64,000 nucleotides of DNA from Methanobrevibacter ruminantium (lineage in GTDB: Archaea > Methanobacteriota > Methanobacteria > Methanobacteriales > Methanobacteriaceae). This document shows, in pieces, positions 36,547 through 46,823 of the stretch; the stretch's first letter is position 1; each line of letters begins with the position of its first letter. The notes below the pieces were generated by a model. The model did not search any database. It was not told where the DNA came from and saw only the letters and a list, made by a program, of their open reading frames with translations. Where the stretch lies: NCBI GenBank assembly GCA_004553595.1, contig SFKZ01000006.1:19720-83719 (forward strand), written 5' to 3'. Made by a program: the position numbers and the translations under genes.

Positions 36547-37266
36547 TTAATGATGATGGTCATGATCATGACTGTGCTCATGGTCGTGGTCATGATGATG
36601 GTGATGTTCAGCTTCGTGAGATTTAGCATCTTTAATAGCTTCAATCACTTCATCTAATCCTTTACCTTCTTTTAAGCTGGTTGTAATGACTTTTACATCA
36701 GGATTAAGTTTCTTAGCATCAGCAACCATTTTATCAGTGCTTGCACCAACAGCATCAGCTAAATCAATCTTATTGATGATAATCAAGTTAGAGTCTTTGA
36801 AAATGTAAGGGTGTTTTTCTACAGTGTCATCACCTTCAGTAACACTGACAACAACAATTCTCATATGAGAACCTAATTGGAAGTCAACAGGACAGATTAA
36901 ATTACCTACATTTTCAATGAAAAGATAATCGATATCATCAAGAGGAAGGTCACCTAAACCATGGCCCACCAAATGGGCATCCAAGTGACATTCTGTACCA
37001 GTGTTCAACCCGACAACAGGTGCATTGTGGGATTTGATTCTGTCAGCATCAAAATCACTTATGATATCTCCTGCAAGTACACCGACTTTCTCATCAAGAT
37101 TATCAATTAAGTCTTCAATAAGAGCTGTTTTACCAGATCCAATAGCTCCTACGAAGTCTATACAAAATATATCGTGGTCTTCCAATAAATGTAAATTCTT
37201 ATGTGCTAATCTGTCATTAGCATCCATAATATTCTTTGCTATCTCTACATCTGCAATCTTATGCAT
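36547..37266 (-). CDS. hypB: Hydrogenase nickel-insertion GTPase HypB
   Basis: About 239 residues. G1 loop GAIGSGKTALIEDLID; CHLDAHLV with metal-binding Cys-His; VGNLICPVDFQLGSH; NKIDLADAVG (G4). HypB delivers nickel to [NiFe]-hydrogenase precursors with HypA. The last 22 residues are a His/Asp tail (about 15 His), probably for nickel storage; in bacterial HypB such tails are at the N-terminus. The ATG at 37266 has AAGGTGAATC in front (frame open to 37281). It lies downstream of hypA, in line with coordinated expression for the methanogen's hydrogenases. Confidence 0.95.
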   Translation of the reverse strand: MHKIADVEIAKNIMDANDRLAHKNLHLLEDHDIFCIDFVGAIGSGKTALIEDLIDNLDEKVGVLAGDIISDFDADRIKSHNAPVVGLNTGTECHLDAHLVGHGLGDLPLDDIDYLFIENVGNLICPVDFQLGSHMRIVVVSVTEGDDTVEKHPYIFKDSNLIIINKIDLADAVGASTDKMVADAKKLNPDVKVITTSLKEGKGLDEVIEAIKDAKSHEAEHHHHHDHDHEHSHDHDHHH

Positions 37267-37448
37267 ATGATTCACCTTCAAAACATGTAATTTTATAATA
37301 AGTTTAATAATTTTAAAAATTTGGACAATATTTTTAGTATTTTATTAAAAAAGTATTGAAATTATCAAAAGAAATATTAAGTATTCCAATAGAATTTTCT
37401 ATTGTGAATTTTTAACTAATTTTAATGGAGGGGTAAAGAAGAATTTAA

Positions 37449-37832
37449 CTAATTTTCATCATCCTCTTTTTCAATACTAATGCTTCTAACGGTAATGTCT
37501 TTACCATTTATGACTTGAACCCTATGACTTTCACATTCAGGACATAAAATCATAGGTGCATAGTGGTCACTATCATCAACATTACCTATACCTTCAAAGC
37601 CACAATTGTGACATTTAATTTCAACATCAACAGTTTTAATGATCATCTCGGCATTTTTAGTTAATTCTTCACCTTCACACATAACACCGAGCATAAACTT
37701 CAATTGTTCTGGATTCAACATAGCCAACTTTCCAATTTCAATAACCATTTCAGTAACTTCAATTGCATCATTAGCCTGTGCAGTTTCTAAAACTGTGTTG
37801 AAAATCCCTTGAGCCATAGCAAATTCGTGCAT
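37449..37832 (-). CDS. hypA: Hydrogenase maturation nickel/zinc protein HypA
   Basis: 127 residues. N-terminal MHEFAMAQGI gives the nickel ligands Met1-His2-Glu3; the zinc site is CHNCGFEG and CPECESH (about 75-105). It hands nickel to HypB and the hydrogenase large subunit. GGAGATATTGA precedes ATG. It is followed by hypB after 182 bp. An AAGTAATACTT site (37939-37949) about 110 bp upstream matches the palindrome found near the metal ATPase, pointing to metal control. Confidence 0.95.
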   Translation of the reverse strand: MHEFAMAQGIFNTVLETAQANDAIEVTEMVIEIGKLAMLNPEQLKFMLGVMCEGEELTKNAEMIIKTVDVEIKCHNCGFEGIGNVDDSDHYAPMILCPECESHRVQVINGKDITVRSISIEKEDDEN

Positions 37833-37938
37833 TCAATATCTCCAAATATAAATTAATTAAATTATAATATAATATTTTAATTAATATAATATAAAACTAT
37901 TGTTGATTAATCAAACAATTATTATTTAACTAATTCGT

Positions 37939-37949
37939 AAGTAATACTT
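37939..37949. promoter_or_regulatory. AAGTAATACTT site upstream of hypA
   Basis: AAGTAATACTT continues into TTTTAAA. It is the reverse-complement form of the core of the AAAAGTATTACTTTT palindromes. It lies about 110 bp before the hypA start, upstream of AT-rich promoter sequence. One copy only. Confidence 0.45.
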
Positions 37950-38049
37950 TTTAAAAAAAAAAAAAAAATTAAATGAATAAAAAAGAGAGTTAATTCAAAA
38001 AATAGGGAAATTAAAAGAGAATAAAAGAAAATAAAAAAAGTTATTAAAT

Positions 38050-38970
38050 TTATCTTAAAGCATCAGCAATCAATTTAGCTACAGAGATGCAGCTAACATC
38101 TGATTTCAATGTGTCTGTACTTGACAAGTCACGAGCTCCTGCAGCCATGATCTTTAAAACAGCATCATTTACAAGCACTGGGTGAACACAACAGACATCT
38201 ACAGATTTTGCACCATGCTCTTTTAGGATACCTATTGCATTTACAATTGTTCCACCGGTAGCAATAATGTCATCAATGATGACTGCTTCTTTTCCAGCTA
38301 CAGAATCAATGTTAACTTTAGAATCCTTTTTAACCTTATCAAGATCTTCTGTGTCAAAATCACATTGAACATCAACGATTCTGGTTTCAACCTTGTCAGG
38401 ACCTAATCTGACTTTGCTCATATAGGTACAATTGCAGCCGAGAATTTCAGCTATTTCCTCTGCAAATCCTAAAGCACCTTTATCTGGAGCGATGATTATA
38501 GGGTTTTCCACCTTGTCAGCAATGTATTCTGCAATTGGTGCCATAGCAGAAAGGTTTGCAGTTGGAATGTTGAAGAAGTCTCTGACACTGTCTTCATGCA
38601 AGTTGATTGAAATGAATTCATCTGCACCGGATTCTTCAATCAAGTTGGATACCAATTGAGCGGAAATGGCTTCCCCATCTTTAAATCTTAATTCCTGTCT
38701 ACCATAACCCAAATATGGGACAACCACTTTAATATGCTCTGCACCTAAGTCTTTAAGAGTTCTAAGTATAAATAACAATTCAATTAAATTTTCATCTTGA
38801 GGAAAACCGGTTGATTGAATAACTGTAACATTCTTTTCAACTTCCCCTTTAATCCTAACATACCTTTCTCCATCTGGGAATTTTTTAGTTTCAAGAGGAC
38901 ATAAGGTTTCTCCTAATTCCTTAGCAACGTTTGCTGCCAATTTTTGTGATGCTGAACCACCAATTATCAA
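38050..38970 (-). CDS. prs: Ribose-phosphate pyrophosphokinase (PRPP synthetase)
   Basis: About 306 residues. It makes PRPP for nucleotides, His, Trp and, in methanogens, methanopterin precursors. Motifs are FPDGERYVRI, YGRQELRFKDGEAISAQL (ATP/regulatory loop), SINLHEDSVRDFF, APDKGALGFAEEIAE, the catalytic flexible loop KVRLGPDKVETR and the PRPP loop VIIDDIIATGGTIVNA. The frame extends to a GTG at 38982, but GGTGAT precedes the TTG at 38970, which gives a normal N-terminus (LIIGGSASQ). Archaeal class, shorter than bacterial enzymes. Confidence 0.94.
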   Translation of the reverse strand: MIIGGSASQKLAANVAKELGETLCPLETKKFPDGERYVRIKGEVEKNVTVIQSTGFPQDENLIELLFILRTLKDLGAEHIKVVVPYLGYGRQELRFKDGEAISAQLVSNLIEESGADEFISINLHEDSVRDFFNIPTANLSAMAPIAEYIADKVENPIIIAPDKGALGFAEEIAEILGCNCTYMSKVRLGPDKVETRIVDVQCDFDTEDLDKVKKDSKVNIDSVAGKEAVIIDDIIATGGTIVNAIGILKEHGAKSVDVCCVHPVLVNDAVLKIMAAGARDLSSTDTLKSDVSCISVAKLIADALR

Positions 38971-39336
38971 AATAATCACCAAAATTATTGTAGTTAATCA
39001 TAAAATTTTATTAATTAATCCAATTAATAATATACTAATATCTTTATAAATGTTTATAATTAAATATTACTATTTTAAAAAAATCAGAACATCAATAGTT
39101 AATATTTTTATAAAAATCCATTAGAAAAACAAAAAGTGTAAAATTAAACTGAAAATTAAAAAAGTTTTAAAAAAAATAGCAAAAATAAAACAAAGAATTA
39201 AAAATAGTGAAAAGTTAAAAAAAGTAAAATAAAAAAGGCAAAATAAAAATCAGAAAAAAAAAAGATTTTTGAAATAAAAAAAGTAAAAAAAAAGTAAAAA
39301 AGAGTAAAAAAAGTAAAAAAATAGAAAAATTATTTT
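38971..39336. other. AT-rich spacer with A/AGT simple repeats
   Basis: About 365 bp between the prs start and the stop of the next membrane protein. The left part contains promoter-like AT tracts for prs. The right part (about 39220-39330) is low-complexity runs of A with interspersed AGT. No gene is seen. Confidence 0.55.
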
Positions 39337-40434
39337 TTATCTGCTTACAGCTTCATTGCTGTCTCTTCTAATGGATACAGTATGAGCCAATACTAAGGAT
39401 CCCAAGAACATGAATGTCAGTAAAGCCATACCGTTTACAGTCCTGTTGAATAAGAAAAGACCAATGATTGCTTGGGAAACAAAACCGGTAAGGGAACCAA
39501 TTAAAAGAACCTCTTTACCAAGGTATTTCCTATTTTTACTTTCTCTTTTATGCCTGTATTCCCTTAAAATCATTAATCCAACGATAATGGTTCCTAAAAC
39601 TATTAAGAGCAATATCAAGAATGTGAGATATCCAAAGTCATAAGCATAACCAAAAATACCTGGAAGCATATAATCGATTGTATCCTTTCTGGTTACCAAT
39701 AGACCAAAGAAGAGAGGGAACGGTAAACCAAACATTAATATGAATTGCATTGGCAAACTGATATAACCATCAGCAAATCCGGAACTATTTGACCAGTAAG
39801 AGGATGCAGGGTCATGCCCAATTAACCAAGTATTTTCAACTACTAATTTTAAACTGGATAATGAATTTGCTGCAAGTCTTGAAATCCTAAGCACAGGAGA
39901 GAAAACTTCCATACCACTGATTCTTGCAACTATCTCTAATATTCCAAAAGCAACTAATGCGGCTCCAAAGAACATTCCGATTCTTCTCAATGTAAGAATG
40001 GATTTTTGTCTAAAGGATTTTGAAATAATAGTGTATCCTATGAATAAACCAACAAACCATAATAATAAGAAAGATCTATGCATTGCTCCTCCAAAGATAG
40101 TAATTGCTGCAAGAAGCATATAAACTATCCTTTTCAGCCGCGCTACATTAACCCCCGACTCTTCCATCACCTTCAGCGAAGCTAATGCAGTTATAATAGC
40201 TAAAAGAGCAATTGGGCCGAATGGGTGAGTAAATTCATGCTGACCAAATGACAATATCAGAAATGCTAAATCCGCTCCGAATAAAATTGCAAATCCTCCA
40301 GATAAGAATAGGGATAGGAAAGTAACTACACTTAATGAAAAAGGAACTAGATTTAGAACAAATATCATGGTAGCAAGTAAAATCAAACCTACTTCGACTA
40401 TAAGTTGAAAATGATTTTGAGCTATCAATAACAT
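39337..40434 (-). CDS. Polytopic membrane protein of unknown function
   Basis: 365 residues from the ATG at 40434. About eight to ten hydrophobic helices, with an extracytoplasmic loop around residues 200-235 (LIGHDPASSYWSNSSGFADG) and a basic C-terminus. I do not recognise a family with confidence; the helix and loop pattern is loosely reminiscent of membrane glycosyl- or oligosaccharyltransferase-type proteins. It lies downstream of a small anchored protein (40706-41188) and lonB on the same strand, so it might take part in envelope quality control. Function open. Confidence 0.65.
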   Translation of the reverse strand: MLLIAQNHFQLIVEVGLILLATMIFVLNLVPFSLSVVTFLSLFLSGGFAILFGADLAFLILSFGQHEFTHPFGPIALLAIITALASLKVMEESGVNVARLKRIVYMLLAAITIFGGAMHRSFLLLWFVGLFIGYTIISKSFRQKSILTLRRIGMFFGAALVAFGILEIVARISGMEVFSPVLRISRLAANSLSSLKLVVENTWLIGHDPASSYWSNSSGFADGYISLPMQFILMFGLPFPLFFGLLVTRKDTIDYMLPGIFGYAYDFGYLTFLILLLIVLGTIIVGLMILREYRHKRESKNRKYLGKEVLLIGSLTGFVSQAIIGLFLFNRTVNGMALLTFMFLGSLVLAHTVSIRRDSNEAVSR

Positions 40435-40705
40435 GAAATCACACAATGAATAATTTTAATTTTTTAAGTTTTTAATTTGTAAACTGAATAATAAATAATC
40501 TTTAAAATATCTAAAATAACTTTTAAGATTATATATACATCATTATTTTTATTTAATTAAGTATTTAAATATTAGTAAAATTAGAAAAAATTATTAAAAA
40601 TTAGGGAAAATAGAGAAATTATTAAAAAATAGAAAGAATTATTAAAAAATAGAAAAAATAAAAAAAGAAAGAGAAAAGTTTGTTTTGAAAAAGGATTCAA
40701 AACTA

Positions 40706-41188
40706 TTAAATTAACATGATTTTAATATTACCTAACAAGATATCTGGAATAATCGGTAATGGGTTTACATGTGTAATACTTATAGCAACAGCATCCCCAC
40801 GAGAGTTTCCTTCGACCCAGTCATGTTGACGGATAGTATCTAAAATATTGTCTCCAAAAATGTGTGCAGCTGCCTGATCGTTAATGATCACTAAAACATG
40901 AGGGCTTACACCATAAGTATATTCCATAATCTCTTTAGCATCTTGATAAGGATTATCAGTCATATAAATGTTATGAAGAGTATGACCATTTGCATTATGT
41001 GAACTTCCCGGATAAATCCAAGTAAAACCTCCATTTATACTCCATAAAGCAGCCATATCTACTCCGGGAATTCCTCCTTCAGTATCGTCTTGAGCTAAAA
41101 TCAAAATACCGGAAAATGCAGTTATCGCTAAAAACAAAACAACGACAACAGCAATGATACCTACAGCTTTTTTTAATGTAGTTGCCAT
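40706..41188 (-). CDS. Membrane-anchored extracytoplasmic protein of unknown function
   Basis: 160 residues from the ATG at 41188 (GGTGGTGATAAA in front). A single N-terminal membrane segment (VGIIAVVVVLFLAITAFSGIL) is followed by a soluble domain with WSINGGFTWIYPGSSHNANG and a hydrophobic end (LLGNIKIMLI). No known motif. Same orientation as the polytopic protein downstream and lonB upstream, with spacers of about 250 bp. Both may form one functional pair at the membrane. Confidence 0.65.
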   Translation of the reverse strand: MATTLKKAVGIIAVVVVLFLAITAFSGILILAQDDTEGGIPGVDMAALWSINGGFTWIYPGSSHNANGHTLHNIYMTDNPYQDAKEIMEYTYGVSPHVLVIINDQAAAHIFGDNILDTIRQHDWVEGNSRGDAVAISITHVNPLPIIPDILLGNIKIMLI

Positions 41189-41453
41189 TTTATCACCACC
41201 ATAATTCATCAAATTGAAAACGTCAATTGATAAAAATGAATTTCTTATAATTTTGCTATTATATTTGCTATAAGATGTTTTTACATCTAATTATTATTAT
41301 AACACATTTTTAATATATAAACTTTTTGCATATAGAACAATAAAAATAAGTGAAAATAGCAATTATAAGAAGAAATCATTAAAATAAAGAAAATTAAAGT
41401 TAAAAAATAATAAGAGATAAAAAAAGAATAAAAAAATTAGAAAAATTAAGAGA

Positions 41454-43565
41454 TTAGTTATGACTTGGATTAGACAAAGCCATAGAGTCAGCAGATACTT
41501 TACTGGTTACAGCACCACTGATTTCTCTCATTTTCTTAATTAACCTTTCCTTTTTGCTACCATTGATTAAGATATTTTCTAAAACATCCCCAATGGTTTC
41601 AATAGGAATGATTTCAATCATGTCTTCATACTTTTTCTCAAGCATTACGTCATCCATATTGGATTTAGGAAGTAAAACTTTCTTAATACCTGCTTCTGCT
41701 GCTGCTTCAATCTTAGCAGTAGCTCCACCAATAGGCATTACATCTCCACGAACACTTAAGGAACCTGTGAGTGCGACAGATTGGTCAATAGGAATTCCTT
41801 CAACAGCAGAGATTACAGCTGCAGTTATTGAAACACTTGCACTGTCCCCTTCAACCCCATCATAACTTTGAAGGAATTGAACGTGAATATCGTGGTTGGA
41901 AATGTCAACTTGAGTGTATTTCTTAATGATTGCACTTACATTTTGAACTGAATCCAATGCAATTTCTCCAAGCTTACCAGTTACAATGATTTTACCTTCA
42001 TTCTTACTGTTTGCAGGAGCCATTTCAGCAGCGATTGGCATGACAATACCGCTCCTATCACCCATAACAGCCAAACCATTAACCATACCGATTTTTCCAC
42101 CTGATGAATGGAATACACTGTATTCTTTTCTTTGTACGATGGACCTGTCAACAATTTGCTGTTCTAAGGTTCTTGCAAATCTTTTTGCGGTTACAACATG
42201 CTCAGCAGTTACTAAATCTGCACCTTCTTCAATGGCTACATCTCCAGAGGAACGTACTAAACCACCTAACTCCCTTAATCTAAGAGTCAATGCGTTTTTT
42301 CTGCCTGCTCTACGTTTAGCTTCCAAAATGATTTCATCAAGCGCATCAGTAGCAAAGTGTGGAATTCTTCCATCATTTTTGACTTCCTGAGCTACGAATT
42401 GGACAAGCTTTCTTCTGTTTTCTTCAGTATCTTCCATATAATCTTTCATGAATACTTCATAACCGTATCCTCTGATTCTTGAACGCATTGCAATGTGCAT
42501 ACCTTCGAGAACTTGAATGTTACCTGAAGCTACAAGAACAAAATCACAAGGAACCGCTTGAGAACGAACCATTGCACCACTGCTGTTTTCACTTTGACCA
42601 GTGATTGCATATTTTTTCTCTTGCATTGCAGATAAAAGCTCTTGTTGAGTTTTCATGCTCATTGTACCAATTTCGTCAATGTATAAAACCCCTTTGTGTG
42701 CCTTATGGATCATACCACTTTCAACACGCTCGTGTGCAGGAGTTCCAAGACCCCCGGATTGGTAAGGGTCGTGCCTTACATCACCAAGCAATGCACCTGC
42801 ATGAGCTCCAGTAGCATCCATGAATGGAGCAAATCTTTTATCTCCATTGTTCACTAACAATTTGGGTGCACTATTGGAAACTCTAGGCTTGATTTGCATT
42901 GAAATGAATATAACAAGAAGTGCAGCAATAATAGCTTCAAATATTCTTTGATACATCAATCCAAGAACGAAAATGGCTGCAGTGACGAACATGGTAATCA
43001 TCATCTTTTTCTCATCACCGCTTTTGGCATTAGCCTTGTTTGCCTTAACTATCTTTTTACCTTGACCTGCTGGCACGGTTCTAATCAATGGATAATTGCT
43101 GTCTTCCAGATTTGGATAAACCAAAACATCCTGAAGCACTTCAGGAGGCAATAATTCAGCCATACCTTTAGCTAACATTGACTTACCTACACCAGGGTCT
43201 CCTATAAGAAGAACATTTCTTCTTTGTTTTGCTGCCTTTTTAATAGTCTCAACAGACTCTTCATGACCAATAACCTGATCAATAAGCAAAGGAGGCACTT
43301 CTATATCAGCAGTGTTTGAAATTGAATCATAATCAAGCATAGGTTTGATTCTGCGATTTCCTTCATCATCTTCAACAAATTCGACTTCAAGGGAATCCTT
43401 ATTTTCTACCTTGGTTTCTGCAATTTCTTCAACTGCATCAGCATCAGCAACTTTATCAGTTTCTTCAGTTTCATCAATTATATTGTCTTCTACAGGGGAG
43501 TCTACGATTTCTTCTTTAGACTCTAACTCTTCTACTTCTGTAGCCATTACTTTATCTTCTTCCAT
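41454..43565 (-). CDS. lonB: Archaeal membrane-anchored ATP-dependent protease LonB
   Basis: 703 residues. An acidic N-terminal extension (1-70), AAA+ core with Walker A GDPGVGKS (122-129) and Walker B LYIDEI (294-299). Two membrane segments (about 189-205 and 209-224) are inserted in the AAA domain, the mark of archaeal LonB. The C-terminal protease domain carries the Ser575-Lys618 dyad (EGDSASVSI and GGATAKIEAA). It degrades unfolded and membrane proteins. AGGAGGTTTCAT gives a near-perfect ribosome site. Divergent from cobyric acid synthase across about 300 bp of AT-rich promoter DNA. Confidence 0.95.
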   Translation of the reverse strand: MEEDKVMATEVEELESKEEIVDSPVEDNIIDETEETDKVADADAVEEIAETKVENKDSLEVEFVEDDEGNRRIKPMLDYDSISNTADIEVPPLLIDQVIGHEESVETIKKAAKQRRNVLLIGDPGVGKSMLAKGMAELLPPEVLQDVLVYPNLEDSNYPLIRTVPAGQGKKIVKANKANAKSGDEKKMMITMFVTAAIFVLGLMYQRIFEAIIAALLVIFISMQIKPRVSNSAPKLLVNNGDKRFAPFMDATGAHAGALLGDVRHDPYQSGGLGTPAHERVESGMIHKAHKGVLYIDEIGTMSMKTQQELLSAMQEKKYAITGQSENSSGAMVRSQAVPCDFVLVASGNIQVLEGMHIAMRSRIRGYGYEVFMKDYMEDTEENRRKLVQFVAQEVKNDGRIPHFATDALDEIILEAKRRAGRKNALTLRLRELGGLVRSSGDVAIEEGADLVTAEHVVTAKRFARTLEQQIVDRSIVQRKEYSVFHSSGGKIGMVNGLAVMGDRSGIVMPIAAEMAPANSKNEGKIIVTGKLGEIALDSVQNVSAIIKKYTQVDISNHDIHVQFLQSYDGVEGDSASVSITAAVISAVEGIPIDQSVALTGSLSVRGDVMPIGGATAKIEAAAEAGIKKVLLPKSNMDDVMLEKKYEDMIEIIPIETIGDVLENILINGSKKERLIKKMREISGAVTSKVSADSMALSNPSHN

Positions 43566-43868
43566 ATGAAACCTCCTAAATATTTTGATTTTACTTAATT
43601 TCTAGTTAATATGACACCATTGTTTTTTAAATAAAGCTTTAAATTTATAAATTACCTCAATATTTCATTATATTAATATATATTAAACTACATGCTTAAT
43701 AACTTTATGATTTTAGTTATATAAAAAGGTTTGTATTTTAGTAACTTTTATTAACTAAAATAAGCGAACATGAAAATCAAAATTAGAACCTCAAGATAAA
43801 CAAATCAAATAAAATTTATATTTTATAAAAAACAAATGAAACTAATATACAAGAATTTGGGTAAGATT
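43566..43868. other. Divergent lonB / cobyric acid synthase promoter region
   Basis: About 300 bp of AT-rich sequence with several TATA-like tracts (around 43670-43690 and 43720-43735). No palindrome or heat-shock-like element stands out. Confidence 0.45.
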
Positions 43869-45491
43869 ATGACAAAATGTTTAATGATTCAAGGAACTGC
43901 TTCCAATGCAGGAAAGAGTTTAATCGTTGCAGCGCTTTGTAGGATATATACAAAAAGAGGATATAAGGTTGCACCGTTCAAATCACAGAATATGTCCTTA
44001 AACTCATACACTACAAAGGAAAACAAGGAAATTGCCATTGCACAGGTATTGCAGGCAAAAGCTGCAAACATAGAGCCTACAGTAGACATGAACCCTATTT
44101 TATTAAAGCCTAAGGGCGAATCATGTTCACAGGTAATCATTCAAGGTGAAGCAGTTGGAAACAAGGACTTCTTTAGAAAGTATGACAAGACAAAAACTAC
44201 CCAAAAGGACATTGACAATAATCTAATGGATGATGAAGATTATAGGATCATGGCAAAAGAAGCTGTAATAGACTCATTAAACAACTTAAAGAAAGATTAT
44301 GACATAATCATTATGGAAGGTGCCGGATCTCCTGCTGAAATTAACTTAAGGGAAGGAGACCTTGCAAATATGGGGTCTGCAGAAATAGCTGATGCAAATG
44401 TTCTTCTTGTTGGAGACATTGATAAGGGAGGAGTATTTGCATCAATAGCTGGAACATTCCTATTGCTTGATGATGCAGACAGGTCCAGATTCAAAGGAGT
44501 TATCATAAACAAATTCAGAGGAAAACAGGAATTGTTATGCTCCGGAATTGAAAGATTGGAAGAAATAATCAAAGTTCCTGTACTTGGAATAGTCCCTTAT
44601 GCAGAGAACTTGCAGCTTCCTGAAGAAGATTCCGCATCATTAAAGGAACATGACTGGACCAAGGAATTCGAAAGCAATGATGACCATATAATCATTGGAG
44701 TCATCAAGCTTCCAAAAATAGCCAATTTTACAGATATAGATCCGTTTGACACAGAGGATGATGTCGAAGTGAGAATGATTGAAGTCCATAACTATCAGGA
44801 AAAGATAAAGGATGTTGATGCATTGATCTTACCTGGAACAAGAAACTCAACTGAAGACATCATGGAACTGGAAAAATCTGGATTGGCAAAGAAAATCAGG
44901 GAATTGTCAAATGAGTCTAAAATACCGATCATTGGAATCTGCGGAGGATACCAAATATTGGGAAACAAGATTTATGATAAGGACCATAAGGAATCAAAGC
45001 TTGATGAAGTTGAAGGATTAGGTCTTTTGGATATCGAAAGCGAGTTCATAAGAGAAGGCAAGATTGTAAAGCAGAGTTTAGCTAAGATTGAAATTGATAC
45101 TGCTTCTGATAAAAAGGGCATGTTCCATGAAATCTTTTCAAAAATCAATGGTGAAGAGGTTACAGGATATGAATTGCACGAAGGAACTACAAATCTCATA
45201 AGTGCAAACCCATTATTTAAGATAGAAAAGGGAATTGGAAACAATGACAATGACCAGTTCGATGGAGCATACAGTGAAAATGTATTTGGAACCTATTTCC
45301 ATGGAATCTTCAATAACTACAATATAAGAAGAGAATTCCTAAATTATTTGAGAAAAAGGGAAGGGCTTGAAGAAAGAATTGGTGAAGATCCATTCGAAAC
45401 AAGCGTAGAGAATTCACTTGAAAAATTAGCGAATATCGTAGAAGAAGCTCTTGATATGGATTATATTGATAAATTGATTTTTGATGAATAA
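43869..45491 (+). CDS. cobQ: Cobyric acid synthase
   Basis: 540 residues from the ATG at 43869 (frame extends to 43836). It amidates four side chains of adenosyl-cobyrinate diamide using glutamine in corrinoid synthesis. The N-terminal synthetase domain opens with MIQGTASNAGKSLIVAALCR and has KSQNMSLNS and MEGAGSPAEINL. The C-terminal type-1 glutaminase has Cys in GICGGYQILG (about 357) and His in FGTYFHGIFNN. Corrinoids are required for methyl-H4MPT:CoM methyltransferase. Monocistronic. Confidence 0.95.
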   Translation: MTKCLMIQGTASNAGKSLIVAALCRIYTKRGYKVAPFKSQNMSLNSYTTKENKEIAIAQVLQAKAANIEPTVDMNPILLKPKGESCSQVIIQGEAVGNKDFFRKYDKTKTTQKDIDNNLMDDEDYRIMAKEAVIDSLNNLKKDYDIIIMEGAGSPAEINLREGDLANMGSAEIADANVLLVGDIDKGGVFASIAGTFLLLDDADRSRFKGVIINKFRGKQELLCSGIERLEEIIKVPVLGIVPYAENLQLPEEDSASLKEHDWTKEFESNDDHIIIGVIKLPKIANFTDIDPFDTEDDVEVRMIEVHNYQEKIKDVDALILPGTRNSTEDIMELEKSGLAKKIRELSNESKIPIIGICGGYQILGNKIYDKDHKESKLDEVEGLGLLDIESEFIREGKIVKQSLAKIEIDTASDKKGMFHEIFSKINGEEVTGYELHEGTTNLISANPLFKIEKGIGNNDNDQFDGAYSENVFGTYFHGIFNNYNIRREFLNYLRKREGLEERIGEDPFETSVENSLEKLANIVEEALDMDYIDKLIFDE

Positions 45492-45605
45492 AAAAAGATG
45501 AAAATCATAAAAATAATAAAACAATAGTTAAAAACTAAAGAATTAAGAAAATAAGATTAGTAAATAAAAAAGTAAGAAAATAAAAAAAGTTAATAAAGTA
45601 GAAAT

Positions 45606-46766
45606 CTAGTTGAGATCTCTACCAAAGATGTGAACAGCACAAGTACCACCAGTACCACCAACATTATGAGTCATACCGATTTCAGCACCATCCACTTGAC
45701 GTTTACCTGCTTCTCCTCTTAATTGCCATACGATTTCAGCAGCTTGAGCGATACCGGTAGCACCAAGAGGGTGTCCTCTTGCTTTTAAACCACCAGATGG
45801 GTTAATTGGACAATCACCATCAATATTGGTTTGTCCTTCCTCAAGAACTTTTCCACCTTCACCTTTCTTAGCAAATCCGAGGTCTTCAATTGCAAGCAAA
45901 CCATTGATTGAGAAACAATCGTGAACTTCAGTAGCATCAATATCCTTTACAGTCACTCCAGCCATATCATATGCTTTTCTGGAAGCTGCAATGGTTGCAT
46001 CTAAAGTAGTAATGTCTTTTCTGCTGTGTAATGCAATGGTTCCAGAAGACTGTGCAGATGCCTTTACATAAATAGGAGTGTCAGTAAATTCCTTAGCTCT
46101 TTCTGCTGCACAAATAACAATAGCTGCTGCACCGTCAGAAACAGGTGAACAGTCGAGTAAAGTTAATGGATCTGCAACAGGAGAGGATGCCAATACTTTA
46201 TCCACACTAATTTCAAATGGGAATTGAGCATTAGGGTTGTTTGAAGCATTCTTATGGTTCACTACAGACATCATAGCCAATTGCTCTCTAGTGGTTCCAT
46301 ATTCATACATATGCCTTTGAGCAATCATAGCATATAATGATGGGAAAGTAGCTCCTTGCTGTGCTTCCCATTCTTGGTCAGAAGCGGTAGCAATAGCTGG
46401 AGTTGCATCAACAACATCAGTCATCTTTTCTACACCTGCAGATACCACTACATCATGGTAACCTGAAGCGACAGCCATAATACCTTGTCTAAGTGCGAGT
46501 CCTCCTGATGCACAAGCAGCTTCAACTCTTGTACATGGAATTGGGTTCATACCCATACTATCAGAAATAAGTGCTGCTATATGTTCTTGACCTACGAAAA
46601 GACCTGCAGACATGTTTCCGACAAACATTGCCTCCAAATCTGCACCGCTAACGTTTGCATCTTCCATAGCTCCAAGACCAGCTTGTGAAATTAATTCTCT
46701 GAATGAACTGTCCCATAATTCACCGAATTTTGTTTGGGAAGCTCCGATAATTGCAACATCTCTCAT
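45606..46766 (-). CDS. Thiolase (acetyl-CoA C-acetyltransferase) of the mevalonate pathway
   Basis: 386 residues. Reactive Cys85 in VEAACASGGL; C-terminal His in GGLKARGHPLGATGIAQ and the second Cys in GGTGGTCAVHIFG. It condenses two acetyl-CoA to acetoacetyl-CoA. In archaea this thiolase forms a channelled complex with HMG-CoA synthase, usually bridged by a DUF35 protein. HMG-CoA synthase is directly upstream, 57 bp away. The usual DUF35 gene is not next to it in this window. AGGTGAAAAA precedes the ATG. Confidence 0.92.
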   Translation of the reverse strand: MRDVAIIGASQTKFGELWDSSFRELISQAGLGAMEDANVSGADLEAMFVGNMSAGLFVGQEHIAALISDSMGMNPIPCTRVEAACASGGLALRQGIMAVASGYHDVVVSAGVEKMTDVVDATPAIATASDQEWEAQQGATFPSLYAMIAQRHMYEYGTTREQLAMMSVVNHKNASNNPNAQFPFEISVDKVLASSPVADPLTLLDCSPVSDGAAAIVICAAERAKEFTDTPIYVKASAQSSGTIALHSRKDITTLDATIAASRKAYDMAGVTVKDIDATEVHDCFSINGLLAIEDLGFAKKGEGGKVLEEGQTNIDGDCPINPSGGLKARGHPLGATGIAQAAEIVWQLRGEAGKRQVDGAEIGMTHNVGGTGGTCAVHIFGRDLN

Positions 46767-46823
46767 TTTTTCACCTTTATCATAAAATAATTATAATTAA
46801 TTCCTCTAACTTCAATCCTCTTC

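Noticed and set aside
41554..42390. Plus-strand frames inside lonB
   Set aside because: Antisense shadows of a fully conserved protease gene.
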